A stretch of DNA of 64,000 nt from Actinomadura barringtoniae (GCF_017573505.1 NZ_JAGEOJ010000020.1:124001-188000); one strand, 5' to 3'. Positions 7,440 through 15,054 are shown, numbered from the stretch's first letter. Numbers and translations: made by a program. Notes: generated by a model from the letters alone, not told the origin.

Positions 7440-8720
7440 ATGAGCATGGTCGGCTTGCGTGCGCATGCCGCATTCGACGTGGAGGCGCTGCGCGCGGACT
7501 TCCCGACCATCACTCCCGACCAGATCTATCTCGACAGCGTCGCCTCCTCGCTGACGCCGATCCCGGTCGTCGAGGCGATGAGCGAGTACTACCTGAAGTT
7601 CCGCGCCAACATCCACCGCGGGACCTATGACCTGTCGATGCGCGCCTCGGAGCGGTTCGACGAGGCGGTGCGCGCGGTCGCCGGCTTCCTCGGCGCCGCC
7701 CCCGAGGAGATCGTGTTCACGCAGAACACGACGCACTCGATCAACCTCGTCGCGCACACCCTGGACTTCGAGCCCGGCGACGAGATCATCCTGTCCAACC
7801 TCGAGCACACCTCCAACATGGCCCCCTGGGTGCACCTGGCCAAGGAGAAGGGCCTGGAGCTGCGCTGGTACGCGGCCGACCGGGACGGGTCGTTCGACGT
7901 CGAGGAGTTCGCGCGGCTGTTCTCGCCCCGGACCAAGCTGGTCACGCTGACCTACATCTCCAACGTGCTGGGCACCGTGGTCCCGGTCGAGGAGGTCGGC
8001 CGGCTCTGCCGCGAGCACGGGGTGCTGTTCCTGGTGGACGCCGCGCAGGCGGTCCCCCACATTCCCATCGACGTACGCCGGCTGGACTGCGACTTCCTGG
8101 CGTTCTCGGGCCACAAGATGCTCGGCCCGACCGGCATCGGCGTGCTCTACATCAAGCTGAAGCACGCGGTCGAGATGACGCCGGGCATGCTCGGCGGCGG
8201 GACGATCGACACGGCCAACTGCGAGTGCCCCTCCCTGGAGGAGTGCAGCATCGACTACTGCTCGTTCACCGACCTGCCGCACAAGTGGCAGGCGGGCACG
8301 CCGCCGATCGCCGAGGCGCTCGGCCTGCAGGCCGCCATCGGCTACCTGCAGGAGGTCGGGCTGGACCGGCTGGCCGCCTACGAGCACGGCCTCATGCAAC
8401 GGCTGCTGCAGGGGCTGACCGAGATCCGCGGGGTCGACCTCTACGGACCGGCGGACGCCGACCAGCGGATCGGGATCGTCTCGTTCAACGTCGGCACGAT
8501 CCCGCCCGAGGAGATCGGCCGCATCCTGAACGAACGCCACGGCATCGCGGTCCGCGCGGGGCAGCACTGCGCGGTCAACTACTTCAACTTCGACGACGTG
8601 CAGGGCGTCGGCCACGCGGCCGGCAACGTGCGCGCCGGGCTCTATCTCTACAACACCACCGCCGAGATCGAACGATTCCTGGAGGCCGTCGACGAGGTCG
8701 CCTCCGTTCTGGTCAGGTGA
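7440..8720 (+). CDS. SufS-type cysteine desulfurase (class V aminotransferase) with Cys-rich insert
   Basis: This 426-residue PLP enzyme has the SufS/CsdA layout. The PLP-binding Lys226 is in FSGHKMLGPTGIGVLY, and the persulfide-forming catalytic Cys377 is in RAGQHCAVNYF, matching the SufS RxGHHCA loop. The C-terminal GNVRAGLYLYNTTAEI segment matches the SufS xRASxxxYNTxEEI signature. Such enzymes take sulfur from L-cysteine (or Se from selenocysteine) and pass it to an acceptor. Unusually, the loop after GGGTIDT holds four cysteines, C261, C263, C269 and C274 (CxCx5Cx4C), where ordinary SufS has none. No SufU, SufE or Fe-S assembly genes are adjacent. Instead it heads an operon of ArsD-, ArsI- and ArsM-type genes, 26 bp before the ArsD gene. 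This context suggests sulfur donation in arsenical or metalloid chemistry, which is inference. Confidence 0.85.
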   Translation: MSMVGLRAHAAFDVEALRADFPTITPDQIYLDSVASSLTPIPVVEAMSEYYLKFRANIHRGTYDLSMRASERFDEAVRAVAGFLGAAPEEIVFTQNTTHSINLVAHTLDFEPGDEIILSNLEHTSNMAPWVHLAKEKGLELRWYAADRDGSFDVEEFARLFSPRTKLVTLTYISNVLGTVVPVEEVGRLCREHGVLFLVDAAQAVPHIPIDVRRLDCDFLAFSGHKMLGPTGIGVLYIKLKHAVEMTPGMLGGGTIDTANCECPSLEECSIDYCSFTDLPHKWQAGTPPIAEALGLQAAIGYLQEVGLDRLAAYEHGLMQRLLQGLTEIRGVDLYGPADADQRIGIVSFNVGTIPPEEIGRILNERHGIAVRAGQHCAVNYFNFDDVQGVGHAAGNVRAGLYLYNTTAEIERFLEAVDEVASVLVR

Positions 8721-8746
8721 CCCGCTCCCACGACAGAGGAGAGTTC

Positions 8747-9103
8747 ATGCCGCGTCTCATCCAGTTCTTCGACCGCCCCTGCTGCGGAACCTCCAGCGCC
8801 CAGGCGCTGGCGGACTTCCTCAGTGCGCGACTGGACGACGAGGCCGAGATCCATTTCCACGATCTGAACGAGCCCGGAACGGCCTCGATCAGCGTGCCGA
8901 CCGCATTGATCACACATCTGACGTCCGCGCCCGCCGGGCCCCTGCCGGTCATGCTCGTGGACGGCGAGCTGGTCGCGGCGGGGATGATGCCCAACTACTT
9001 CGACGCCCTTGAGTACGCCACGGGAGACAAGCCCCCCGCGCCCGTGCGTCTCCCGATGGCGGGGGCCGACGATCGGGGCGGCGGTAACGCCTGCTGCCCC
9101 TGA
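8747..9103 (+). CDS. arsD: ArsD-type metalloid chaperone
   Basis: The 118-residue product aligns by eye over its whole length with ArsD, the As(III) metallochaperone that feeds the ArsA ATPase. The vicinal pair Cys12-Cys13 sits in FFDRPCCGT, exactly where E. coli ArsD has its CC. The segment LPVMLVDGELVAAGMMP matches the ArsD LPLLLLDGETVxAGRYP region. The C-terminus ends in GGGNACCP, like the C-terminal CC of ArsD. The third metal ligand of R773 ArsD (Cys18) is Ala here, so As(III) coordination would have to be two-Cys or use another ligand. A GAGGAGAG ribosome binding site precedes the ATG. No ArsA is encoded nearby; the only P-loop NTPase in the operon is the G3E GTPase at 10935. The family is well supported and the metalloid is inferred. 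Confidence 0.78.
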   Translation: MPRLIQFFDRPCCGTSSAQALADFLSARLDDEAEIHFHDLNEPGTASISVPTALITHLTSAPAGPLPVMLVDGELVAAGMMPNYFDALEYATGDKPPAPVRLPMAGADDRGGGNACCP

Positions 9104-9139
9104 GCCTTCCGGTGACGGGCGATCTTGTGGGAGACCCCC

Positions 9140-9946
9140 ATGACCCTGACCATCTATGTGGCCGACCCCGACCATGAGCAGCCGGCCCGCGGCGTCATCC
9201 GCGTCTACCAGGAGACCGCGCCCGACGACGTCAGCGCCGCACCCGGCGAGGTGGTGACCGTCGGCCGTTCCACGGGCGCTCAGGTCGAGCTTCCCGCGAC
9301 GGTCTTGCAGGTCATGGTGCTGAAGGGCGCCCAGACCTTCCCCCTGACGCTGGTCGACGGCCAGCCGGTGAAGAGCGGGACGCTCCCCGAGCCGCAGGAG
9401 CTGGCGAGCTGGGTGACCGAGGGGGTCGAGGGCCCGGCCGTGCTGGTCACCGACGCCGACAGCGCGGTCGACTTCCCGACCGCGATGCGGGCCCACATCA
9501 GCCTCGACGTGGTCGATGTCGACGTGGCCCTGCCGTTCTACATGGTGCTGTTCGGCACCAGGCCGCTGAAGCGGCGCGACGACTACATCAAGTTCGAGCT
9601 GGAGGAGCCCCCGCTCAACCTGACGCTGAACCAGCACGACACGGCCTCGGCCTCCAGCGGGCACTACGGCATCCAGGTGAAGTCCAGCCGCGCTGTCGCG
9701 CAGGCCAAGGACCGGCTGGTCACGGCCGGGTTCGTCATCACCGAGGAGACCGAGACCGCCTGCTGCTACGCGGTGCAGACCAAGATCTGGGCCGCCGACC
9801 CCGACGGCAACCGCTGGGAGATCTTCGTGGTGACCGAGGAGGAGGCGGACGAGGGCTGCGGCCCTGACTGCATCTGCTATCAGGAGATGGAACGCAGCTT
9901 CATCTCCGGCGGCGCCGCCGCCAGCGCGACGGCGGTGGGCCAGTGA
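9140..9946 (+). CDS. fusion of a Cys-less ArsD-like domain with an ArsI/CadI-type dioxygenase (C-As lyase)
   Basis: This 268-residue protein has two parts. Residues 1 to about 105 resemble ArsD (FPLTLVDGQPVKSGTLPEPQEL) but lack all of the ArsD cysteines. Residues about 116-235 are a glyoxalase/dioxygenase-fold domain of the ArsI type. The Fe(II) ligands of ArsI appear as His119 (RAHISL), His175 (GHYGIQ) and Glu227 (RWEIF), and the As-binding vicinal pair as Cys208-Cys209 (ACCYAV). Spacings match ArsI (His-His 56, His-Glu 52). ArsI cleaves the C-As bond of trivalent methyl- or aryl-arsenicals using O2. The C-terminal tail adds further cysteines (CGPDCIC). The start at 9140 follows GGGAG. The stop overlaps the GTG of the methyltransferase gene. 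The relative CadI of actinobacteria is an alternative name. Confidence 0.82.
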   Translation: MTLTIYVADPDHEQPARGVIRVYQETAPDDVSAAPGEVVTVGRSTGAQVELPATVLQVMVLKGAQTFPLTLVDGQPVKSGTLPEPQELASWVTEGVEGPAVLVTDADSAVDFPTAMRAHISLDVVDVDVALPFYMVLFGTRPLKRRDDYIKFELEEPPLNLTLNQHDTASASSGHYGIQVKSSRAVAQAKDRLVTAGFVITEETETACCYAVQTKIWAADPDGNRWEIFVVTEEEADEGCGPDCICYQEMERSFISGGAAASATAVGQ

Positions 9947-10938
9947 CCAACGAGGCCGCCTTCGTCCAGCTGACCTACGACCAGCTGGCGCAGCTGGGCC
10001 GGAGCGATCTGTGCTGCTCCCCCTCCGACCTGTACGGCCCGGAAGAGCTGGCCGCGCTCCCCAAGGGCGTGCTGAGCCTGTCGTCGGGCTGCGGGCACCC
10101 CGTGGAGGGCGCCGACGTCCGTCCCGGCGAGACGGTGGTGGACATCGGCTCGGGCGCGGGCGCGGACTGCTTCCTCGCCGGACGGCTCACCGGCCCGGCC
10201 GGGCGCGTCGTGGGTGTCGACCCCTCCCCCGCCATGCGAGCCCGTGCCGAAGGCCACCGCGACGAGGTGGACATGCGGTGGGTGAGCTTCGTCGCGGGCG
10301 ACGCGTCCTCGCTGCCGCTCCCCGACATGTTCACCGACGTCGTCATCAGCAACTGCGTCCTGTCGCTCGCTGTCGACGCCGCCGCCGCGTGGCGCGAGAT
10401 CGCCCGTGTGCTGAAGCCCGGCGGGCGCTTCGTCGTCTCCGACATCGTGGGTGGCGACCCGGCCGCGCCCCCGGAGGAGCATCTGGCCGCCAAGGCCCGG
10501 TGCGAGAGCGGGCTGACCTGGGACGAGTACCGCACGATCCTGCGCGGCTGCGGCCTGCACGGCCTGCGCCTGATCCGGGTCGGCACGGCCACGTTCCGCG
10601 ACGGCCACCGCGCGCAGAGTGTGACGATCGCGGGCGGCGACCGCACCGCCGGGGTACACTCCGTCGTCCTGCACCATCCCGGCCACGGCGACGCCGCGGC
10701 CGAGCTGGCCGGCCTGGTCGCGGCCGCCTGCCGGGACCTGGACCTCCGCCACACCGGCTACGCGCACTCGCGGGAGACCGCCTGGAGCGGCCGGCTCATC
10801 GAACTGCTCGGCGGCGCGGGCGACGCCGAGGATCTCACCCTGGTGCTGAACGGTGCCATCGCCCTCACCGCACACGCCACGCGTCTTCCCCCGCCTCAGT
10901 CGATCAAGGAGATCGTGACAGAGATGAGCGCTCGATGA
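9943..10938 (+). CDS. arsM: ArsM-type As(III) S-adenosylmethionine methyltransferase
   Basis: The 331-residue product has a class I methyltransferase core with SAM motif VVDIGSGAGADCFLA (about residues 65-79) and VVGVDPSPAM. All three conserved ArsM cysteines can be placed: Cys50 in SGCGHP, Cys138 in ISNCVLSL and Cys187 in RCESGL. A further pair, Cys24-Cys25, lies in DLCCSPSDLYG. This pattern separates ArsM from ordinary methyltransferases and predicts stepwise methylation of thiol-bound As(III). The usual INLSPDK after SNCV is altered to LSLAVDA. An extra C-terminal region (about residues 220-331) has no family I recognise. The GTG start overlaps the stop of the previous gene and its stop overlaps the next ATG, so translation of the three genes is coupled. 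Activity on Sb, Se or Te is possible. Confidence 0.85.
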   Translation: MTNEAAFVQLTYDQLAQLGRSDLCCSPSDLYGPEELAALPKGVLSLSSGCGHPVEGADVRPGETVVDIGSGAGADCFLAGRLTGPAGRVVGVDPSPAMRARAEGHRDEVDMRWVSFVAGDASSLPLPDMFTDVVISNCVLSLAVDAAAAWREIARVLKPGGRFVVSDIVGGDPAAPPEEHLAAKARCESGLTWDEYRTILRGCGLHGLRLIRVGTATFRDGHRAQSVTIAGGDRTAGVHSVVLHHPGHGDAAAELAGLVAAACRDLDLRHTGYAHSRETAWSGRLIELLGGAGDAEDLTLVLNGAIALTAHATRLPPPQSIKEIVTEMSAR

Positions 10939-12041
10939 TCAAGTTCGTCACGCTCGGCGGCTTCCTCGGAGCCGGCAAGACCACCACGATGATCGCCGCC
11001 GCCCGGATGCTGGAGGAGGGTGGCCGCAGGGTCGCCGTCGTCACCAACGACCAGGGCACCGAACTGATCGACACCCGGCTCGTGCGCTCCCATCTGGACA
11101 GCGTTGGCGAGGTGACGGGCGGCTGTTTCTGCTGCCGCTTCGAGGACCTGATGACCGTCACCTCGCGCCTGCTGGCGAGCGGTGACGTCGACACCGTGAT
11201 GGCCGAGGCGGTCGGCTCGTGCACCGACCTGCAGGCCACCGTGATCCGCCCGCTGCGCGCCTACTACCAGGACGACTTCTCTCCGGCGCCCCTCACCGTC
11301 ATCGTTGACCCGCGTCGCTTCGCCGAGCTGAACTCCGCGCTGCCCTTCTTCGACCGCGACAACGACATGGCCTACCTGTTCGGCCACCAGCTGGCCGAGG
11401 CCGACATCATCGCGGTCAACAAGGCCGATCTGCTGAGCGACGAGGACCGCGAGAAGATCATCGCTGATCTGACCGCGAACCATCCGCACGCCACCGTGCT
11501 GGCCTATTCGGCCAAGACCGGTGAGGGGCTGGCCGAGCTTGTCGCCGCCTGGGACACCTCGCCGCCCCCGGCGCCGCACGTCGACATCGACTACGACCGG
11601 TACGCCGCCGCCGAGGCCGAGCTCGCCTGGTTCAACCAGACGGCCACGGTCACCGCGGACGAGCCGGGCTTCTCACCCGAGCAATGGGCGCGTACGGCCT
11701 TGGCGCACCTGTCGGAGGCGGCGCTGCGCAACGGCTGGGTGGTGGGCCATCTCAAGGTCGGCGTCGAGACGGCCTCGGGACTCACCAAGGCGAGCGTGAC
11801 GAGCGCCGGTGAGGCGCCCGAGATGGACAGCGTCGTCGCCGAGCCCGCGCTGTCGGGAACGGTGAACATCAACGCGCGCGTCGCGTGCGCGCCCGAGGTC
11901 ATGGACGCCGCGGCGGACGCGGCCCGTGCCGCCGCCGACGCGGACACCGGCGCGGCCAGCACCCCCGACACCGAGACGGCCATCGCGTTCCGGCCCGGCT
12001 ATCCTCGGCCGATCCACCGCATCACCGACCCGGTCGGCTGA
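10935..12041 (+). CDS. G3E-family P-loop GTPase (CobW/COG0523), candidate metalloid chaperone
   Basis: This 368-residue protein has the COG0523 layout: Walker A in GGFLGAGKTT (residues 7-16), the metal-binding CxCC as Cys64-Phe-Cys66-Cys67 (GGCFCCRFEDL), and the guanine-specificity VNKADLL at about residues 162-168. The C-terminal half is variable and divergent from ordinary CobW C-terminal domains. G3E GTPases insert or deliver metals to target proteins. Their SIMIBI-class fold is shared with ArsA, the normal partner of ArsD. Here it is the last gene of the arsenic-type operon, overlapping arsM by ATGA, and no ArsA is present. A role in receiving As(III), or a metal for the Fe(II) dioxygenase, is inference. 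The natural partner and nucleotide need biochemical proof. Confidence 0.82.
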   Translation: MIKFVTLGGFLGAGKTTTMIAAARMLEEGGRRVAVVTNDQGTELIDTRLVRSHLDSVGEVTGGCFCCRFEDLMTVTSRLLASGDVDTVMAEAVGSCTDLQATVIRPLRAYYQDDFSPAPLTVIVDPRRFAELNSALPFFDRDNDMAYLFGHQLAEADIIAVNKADLLSDEDREKIIADLTANHPHATVLAYSAKTGEGLAELVAAWDTSPPPAPHVDIDYDRYAAAEAELAWFNQTATVTADEPGFSPEQWARTALAHLSEAALRNGWVVGHLKVGVETASGLTKASVTSAGEAPEMDSVVAEPALSGTVNINARVACAPEVMDAAADAARAAADADTGAASTPDTETAIAFRPGYPRPIHRITDPVG

Positions 12042-12055
12042 CGCCGGCTCGTCGG

Positions 12056-14059
12056 CTAGAGGGTGTCCGGTGGGGTGGTGGGCAGCTCGCACCAGACGGC
12101 CTTGCCCCCGACCAGTGGGCGGGCGCCCCAGCGGCCGGCGAGCGTCTTGATCATGTTGAGCCCGCGGCCGTCCTCGGCCAGCGGCCCTGGCGTGCGTGCG
12201 ACCGGCAGCGCCGTGGAGCGGTCGGCGACCTCGCACAGCAGCGCGTTGCCGCGCAGCAGCCGGATCTGGATCGGGCCCGTGCCGTGCTGGATCGCGTTGG
12301 CGACCATCTCGCCGACCAGCAGCTCGGCGGTCCAGCCCAGGTCCTGCAGGTCCCACCCGGTCAGCGTCTCGCGGACGAACCGCCGCGCGGCCCCCGCCGA
12401 CGGCGCCGCGGCCTCCAGTTCGAGCATCGCGATGCTGTCGCCGCCGAGCGTGTGCACGCGGGCCAGCAGCAGCGCGATGTCGTCGCGGTCGTGGTTCGGC
12501 CGGAGCGCGTGGATGGCCCCTTCGCAGATGTCCTCCAGCTCGCGCACCGGACCGGACAGGTTCTCGCGCAGCGCCGCGATCCCCTCGTCGATGTCGCGGC
12601 CCCGGCTCTCCACCAGGCCGTCGGTGAGCAGCACGAGGGTGTCGCCGTCGGCGAGGACTGCCTCGCTGGTCTGGAAGAGCTCGCCGCCGATGCCGAGCGG
12701 CAGGCCCGGCGGCACCTCCAGGACCTCGGTCGTGCCGTCGGGGCGCAGGATGATCGGCGGGATGTGCCCGGCGCGGGAGACGACCACCGCCCGGTCGACC
12801 GGATCGTAGGTGGCGTAGAGACACGTCGCGTTCTGCATGCCGCCCATGTCCTGGATCATCTGGTCCAGGCGGTAGAGCACGTCCTCGGGCGGCAGGTCCA
12901 GGCCCGCGAGCGTGCGGACGGCCGTGCGGAGCTGGCCCATCGTCGCCGCGGCGGCGGTGCCGTGGCCCATCACGTCGCCGACCACCAGCGCGACCCGGCC
13001 GCCGGGCAGCGGGATGACGTCGTACCAGTCGCCGCCGACGCCGGTGAGGTCGCTGGCGGGCAGGTAGCGGTGCGCGATCTCCAGCCCGATCGGCCGCCGC
13101 AGCCCGGTCGGGAGCAGGCTGCTCTGCAGCGTCAGCGCGGTACGGCGCTCGCGGTTGTAGAGGCGGGCGTTGTCTATGCAGACGGCCGCCCGCGCCGCCA
13201 GCTCCTCGGCCAGCGTCACGTCCTGGTGGTCGAACGCGGGCCTGCCGGGTCCGCGCATCATCGCCACACAGCCCAGCACGTTGCCGCGGGCGCGCAGCGG
13301 CACCACCAGGCAGGAGCACGGGCGCTTGCCGAACGTGACGGGCTTGCCGGTCGCCATGCACTCGGCGTACGAGCTGGTGGCGGGGTAGACGACGAGCTTC
13401 TCCAGCTCGAACTCGGCGTTCCAGTCGTCCACCACCGGGCCGGTCACCCCGGAGGCGATGCCCCGGACCACGGCCTCGCCGTCGGTCGGCCGGTCGGGGA
13501 ACTCGTCCTCGGCGAGCAGGCGCTCCTGCACGAGGATGCCGGCGGCGTCGGCCAGGCGTGGCACGGCGACGTCCATCAGCTCCGAGCCGGTCTGGCGCAG
13601 GTCGAGCGTGCTGCCGATCCGCATGCTCGCCTCGCTGAGCAGCGCCAGCCTGACACGCCCCGCGTCGGCCGTGCCGGCGTCGCCGAGGTCTGCGGTCGGG
13701 TTGGCGACCACCGCGACCAGCGGCTCGCGGCCCTCGACGATGAGCGGGTCCCAGCTGAGCTCGATGTCGCAGGCGGAATTGTTGCAACACATCAGCGCGA
13801 CCACGCCGCGCCAGCGGCGGCCGGTGGCGACTTCGGCGAGCGCGGTCTTGATCTGCTCGTGCTCGTCGGCGCGGACCAGGTCGGTGATGGCCTTTCCGAT
13901 GGCGCGCTCGGCGGAATACCCGAACAACTCGTCGGCGGCCGAACCCCACTGGACGATTGAGCCTTCAAGGTCGATGGCGAAGGTGGCAGGCGTGACGGGC
14001 CGGATCAGCCCGTCGTAGCACGTGCTGGCCGGGCCCTTGACCAGGAGCAGAGGCTTCAC
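12056..14059 (-). CDS. PAS-GAF-PP2C (SpoIIE)-HATPase protein phosphatase
   Basis: This is a 667-residue multi-domain regulator. A PAS domain covers about residues 10-125, GAF about 150-300, the PP2C/SpoIIE phosphatase about 320-520 (with VALVVGDVMGHGTAAAATM and LVLLTDGLVESRGRDID), and a C-terminal RsbW-like HATPase about 540-665 (GEMVANAIQHG, EDGRGLNMI). Such proteins act on anti-anti-sigma factors in partner-switching stress pathways. I chose the GTG at 14059 because a GGAGG lies 10 bp upstream; a longer GTG start at 14089 would place that GGAGG inside the coding region. A CC pair (MCCNNSACD) occurs in the PAS domain. No sigma or anti-sigma genes lie next to it. It ends 14 bp from the convergent arsenic-type operon. 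Confidence 0.92.
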   Translation of the reverse strand: MKPLLLVKGPASTCYDGLIRPVTPATFAIDLEGSIVQWGSAADELFGYSAERAIGKAITDLVRADEHEQIKTALAEVATGRRWRGVVALMCCNNSACDIELSWDPLIVEGREPLVAVVANPTADLGDAGTADAGRVRLALLSEASMRIGSTLDLRQTGSELMDVAVPRLADAAGILVQERLLAEDEFPDRPTDGEAVVRGIASGVTGPVVDDWNAEFELEKLVVYPATSSYAECMATGKPVTFGKRPCSCLVVPLRARGNVLGCVAMMRGPGRPAFDHQDVTLAEELAARAAVCIDNARLYNRERRTALTLQSSLLPTGLRRPIGLEIAHRYLPASDLTGVGGDWYDVIPLPGGRVALVVGDVMGHGTAAAATMGQLRTAVRTLAGLDLPPEDVLYRLDQMIQDMGGMQNATCLYATYDPVDRAVVVSRAGHIPPIILRPDGTTEVLEVPPGLPLGIGGELFQTSEAVLADGDTLVLLTDGLVESRGRDIDEGIAALRENLSGPVRELEDICEGAIHALRPNHDRDDIALLLARVHTLGGDSIAMLELEAAAPSAGAARRFVRETLTGWDLQDLGWTAELLVGEMVANAIQHGTGPIQIRLLRGNALLCEVADRSTALPVARTPGPLAEDGRGLNMIKTLAGRWGARPLVGGKAVWCELPTTPPDTL

Positions 14060-14089
14060 GTCACATCGTCCTCCGAGGCGGGGGTTCAC

Positions 14090-14362
14090 TTCGCAAGCAA
14101 GAGGATCTCACCTCACGGTGCAAAGTAACCGCCTTCTCGGGAGGAATGTGAGGATTTACCACCTGGCGACGATGACGAGTACCTTAACTTCTGAGGCGCT
14201 GCCTGCATAGCTGCACTGTTTCTCGGTAGTCCCTATGTGCCCGTAAGGACGTCCGATGAATCAAAGAGTCATGTCCGATATGACGGATAGTCTCGAAATT
14301 TCGTCAAGCGCTCTCCCCTCGTTCATCGCCGTTCATCGCCGTTCGCGACAGGAGAGGCGCCA
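14090..14362. other. intergenic region between the phosphatase and TetR genes
   Basis: This 273-bp stretch has no supportable gene. It probably carries the minus-strand promoter of the phosphatase. It contains the palindrome CGAAATTTCG (14294-14303) and two tandem copies of GTTCATCGCC (14321-14340) just past the TetR stop. It is relatively A+T-rich for this genome between about 14150 and 14310. Confidence 0.5.
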
Positions 14363-14968
14363 CTAGCCGAGCAGTTGCGCCGCCAGAGTATCGGCCACCC
14401 ACCGCTCGAACTTGTCGACACCCCAGCCCGATTCGTCGACGAGCTCGCGGTACACGCCGGGGGCGGCCAGCGCGCGGTAGAGCGCCTGGGCCTCGTCCAC
14501 CGGCACCCGCAGGTGGCCCTCCAACGAGGCGATCATCGCGTCCATCACCTCGTTGCGGCCCGCCAGCTTCGAACGCAGCAGCGCACGCGTCTCGGGGCTC
14601 TCGTCGGTCGCCGCCTCGAAGATCAGGACCACGTCGAAGCCCGCCTCGTACAGCGTGCGCAGCCAGCGCGCGGCGCCGCGCAGGCGCGCCTCCGGGTCGT
14701 CCTCGGCGAACACCTTCTGCGCGTTCTCCATGGCGCCCGCCTCGGCCAGCCAGCGCTCGCAGATCAGCGACAGGATCTCCCGCTTGGTGCCGAACGCCGA
14801 GTAGACCGTGCGGGCGGCCACCCCGGCCTCGGCGGCGATGGCGTCGATGCTGGTCGAGCCGTAGCCGCCCGCGGCGAACAGCCGCCGCGCGGCGTCGGCG
14901 ATGCGCTCCCGCGTCTTCTCGGCCTGAAGCTGCCGGTAGTTGGACGGGGTCTTGACAGGACGAGCCAC
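14363..14968 (-). CDS. TetR family transcriptional regulator
   Basis: The 201-residue protein has an N-terminal TetR helix-turn-helix (ERIADAARRLFAAGGYGSTSIDAIAAEAGVAARTVYSAFGTKREIL, read in pieces at about residues 19-64). A variable all-helical ligand domain follows, which gives no ligand clue. It is divergent from the SnoaL-like gene at 15055. Two perfect inverted repeats lie in the 86-bp gap between them, so autoregulation and control of that neighbour are likely. The start ATG leads straight into the conserved region. Confidence 0.93.
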   Translation of the reverse strand: MARPVKTPSNYRQLQAEKTRERIADAARRLFAAGGYGSTSIDAIAAEAGVAARTVYSAFGTKREILSLICERWLAEAGAMENAQKVFAEDDPEARLRGAARWLRTLYEAGFDVVLIFEAATDESPETRALLRSKLAGRNEVMDAMIASLEGHLRVPVDEAQALYRALAAPGVYRELVDESGWGVDKFERWVADTLAAQLLG

Positions 14969-14993
14969 CAGAGCACAGTATCAGTGCGCTGAA

Positions 14994-15008
14994 TGCAGTA
15001 GTACTGCA
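14994..15008. promoter_or_regulatory. TetR operator 1 (perfect palindrome)
   Basis: TGCAGTA-G-TACTGCA is a perfect 15-bp palindrome, 26 bp upstream of the tetR start and 47 bp upstream of the SnoaL-like gene. Its half-site TGCA is shared with the second repeat at 15011-15031. Confidence 0.65.
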
Positions 15009-15010
15009 CC

Positions 15011-15031
15011 GAGTGCACCAAGACTGCACTC
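15011..15031. promoter_or_regulatory. TetR operator 2 (inverted repeat)
   Basis: GAGTGCA (15011-15017) and TGCACTC (15025-15031) are perfect 7-bp arms with a 7-bp spacer. It lies 24 bp before the start of the SnoaL-like gene, a good position for repression. Confidence 0.6.
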
Positions 15032-15054
15032 GGACGGATCCAAGGGGGATTCTC

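Noticed and set aside
11673..13949. 758-codon open frame covering the GTPase end and the phosphatase gene
   Set aside because: It is an out-of-frame shadow; its Arg/Gly/Pro-rich composition has no domain, and both overlapped genes have strong family matches.
14321..14350. GTTCATCGCC tandem copies as a possible CRISPR or regulatory array
   Set aside because: There are only two full copies plus a partial, with no spacers; this looks like simple slippage next to a stop codon.
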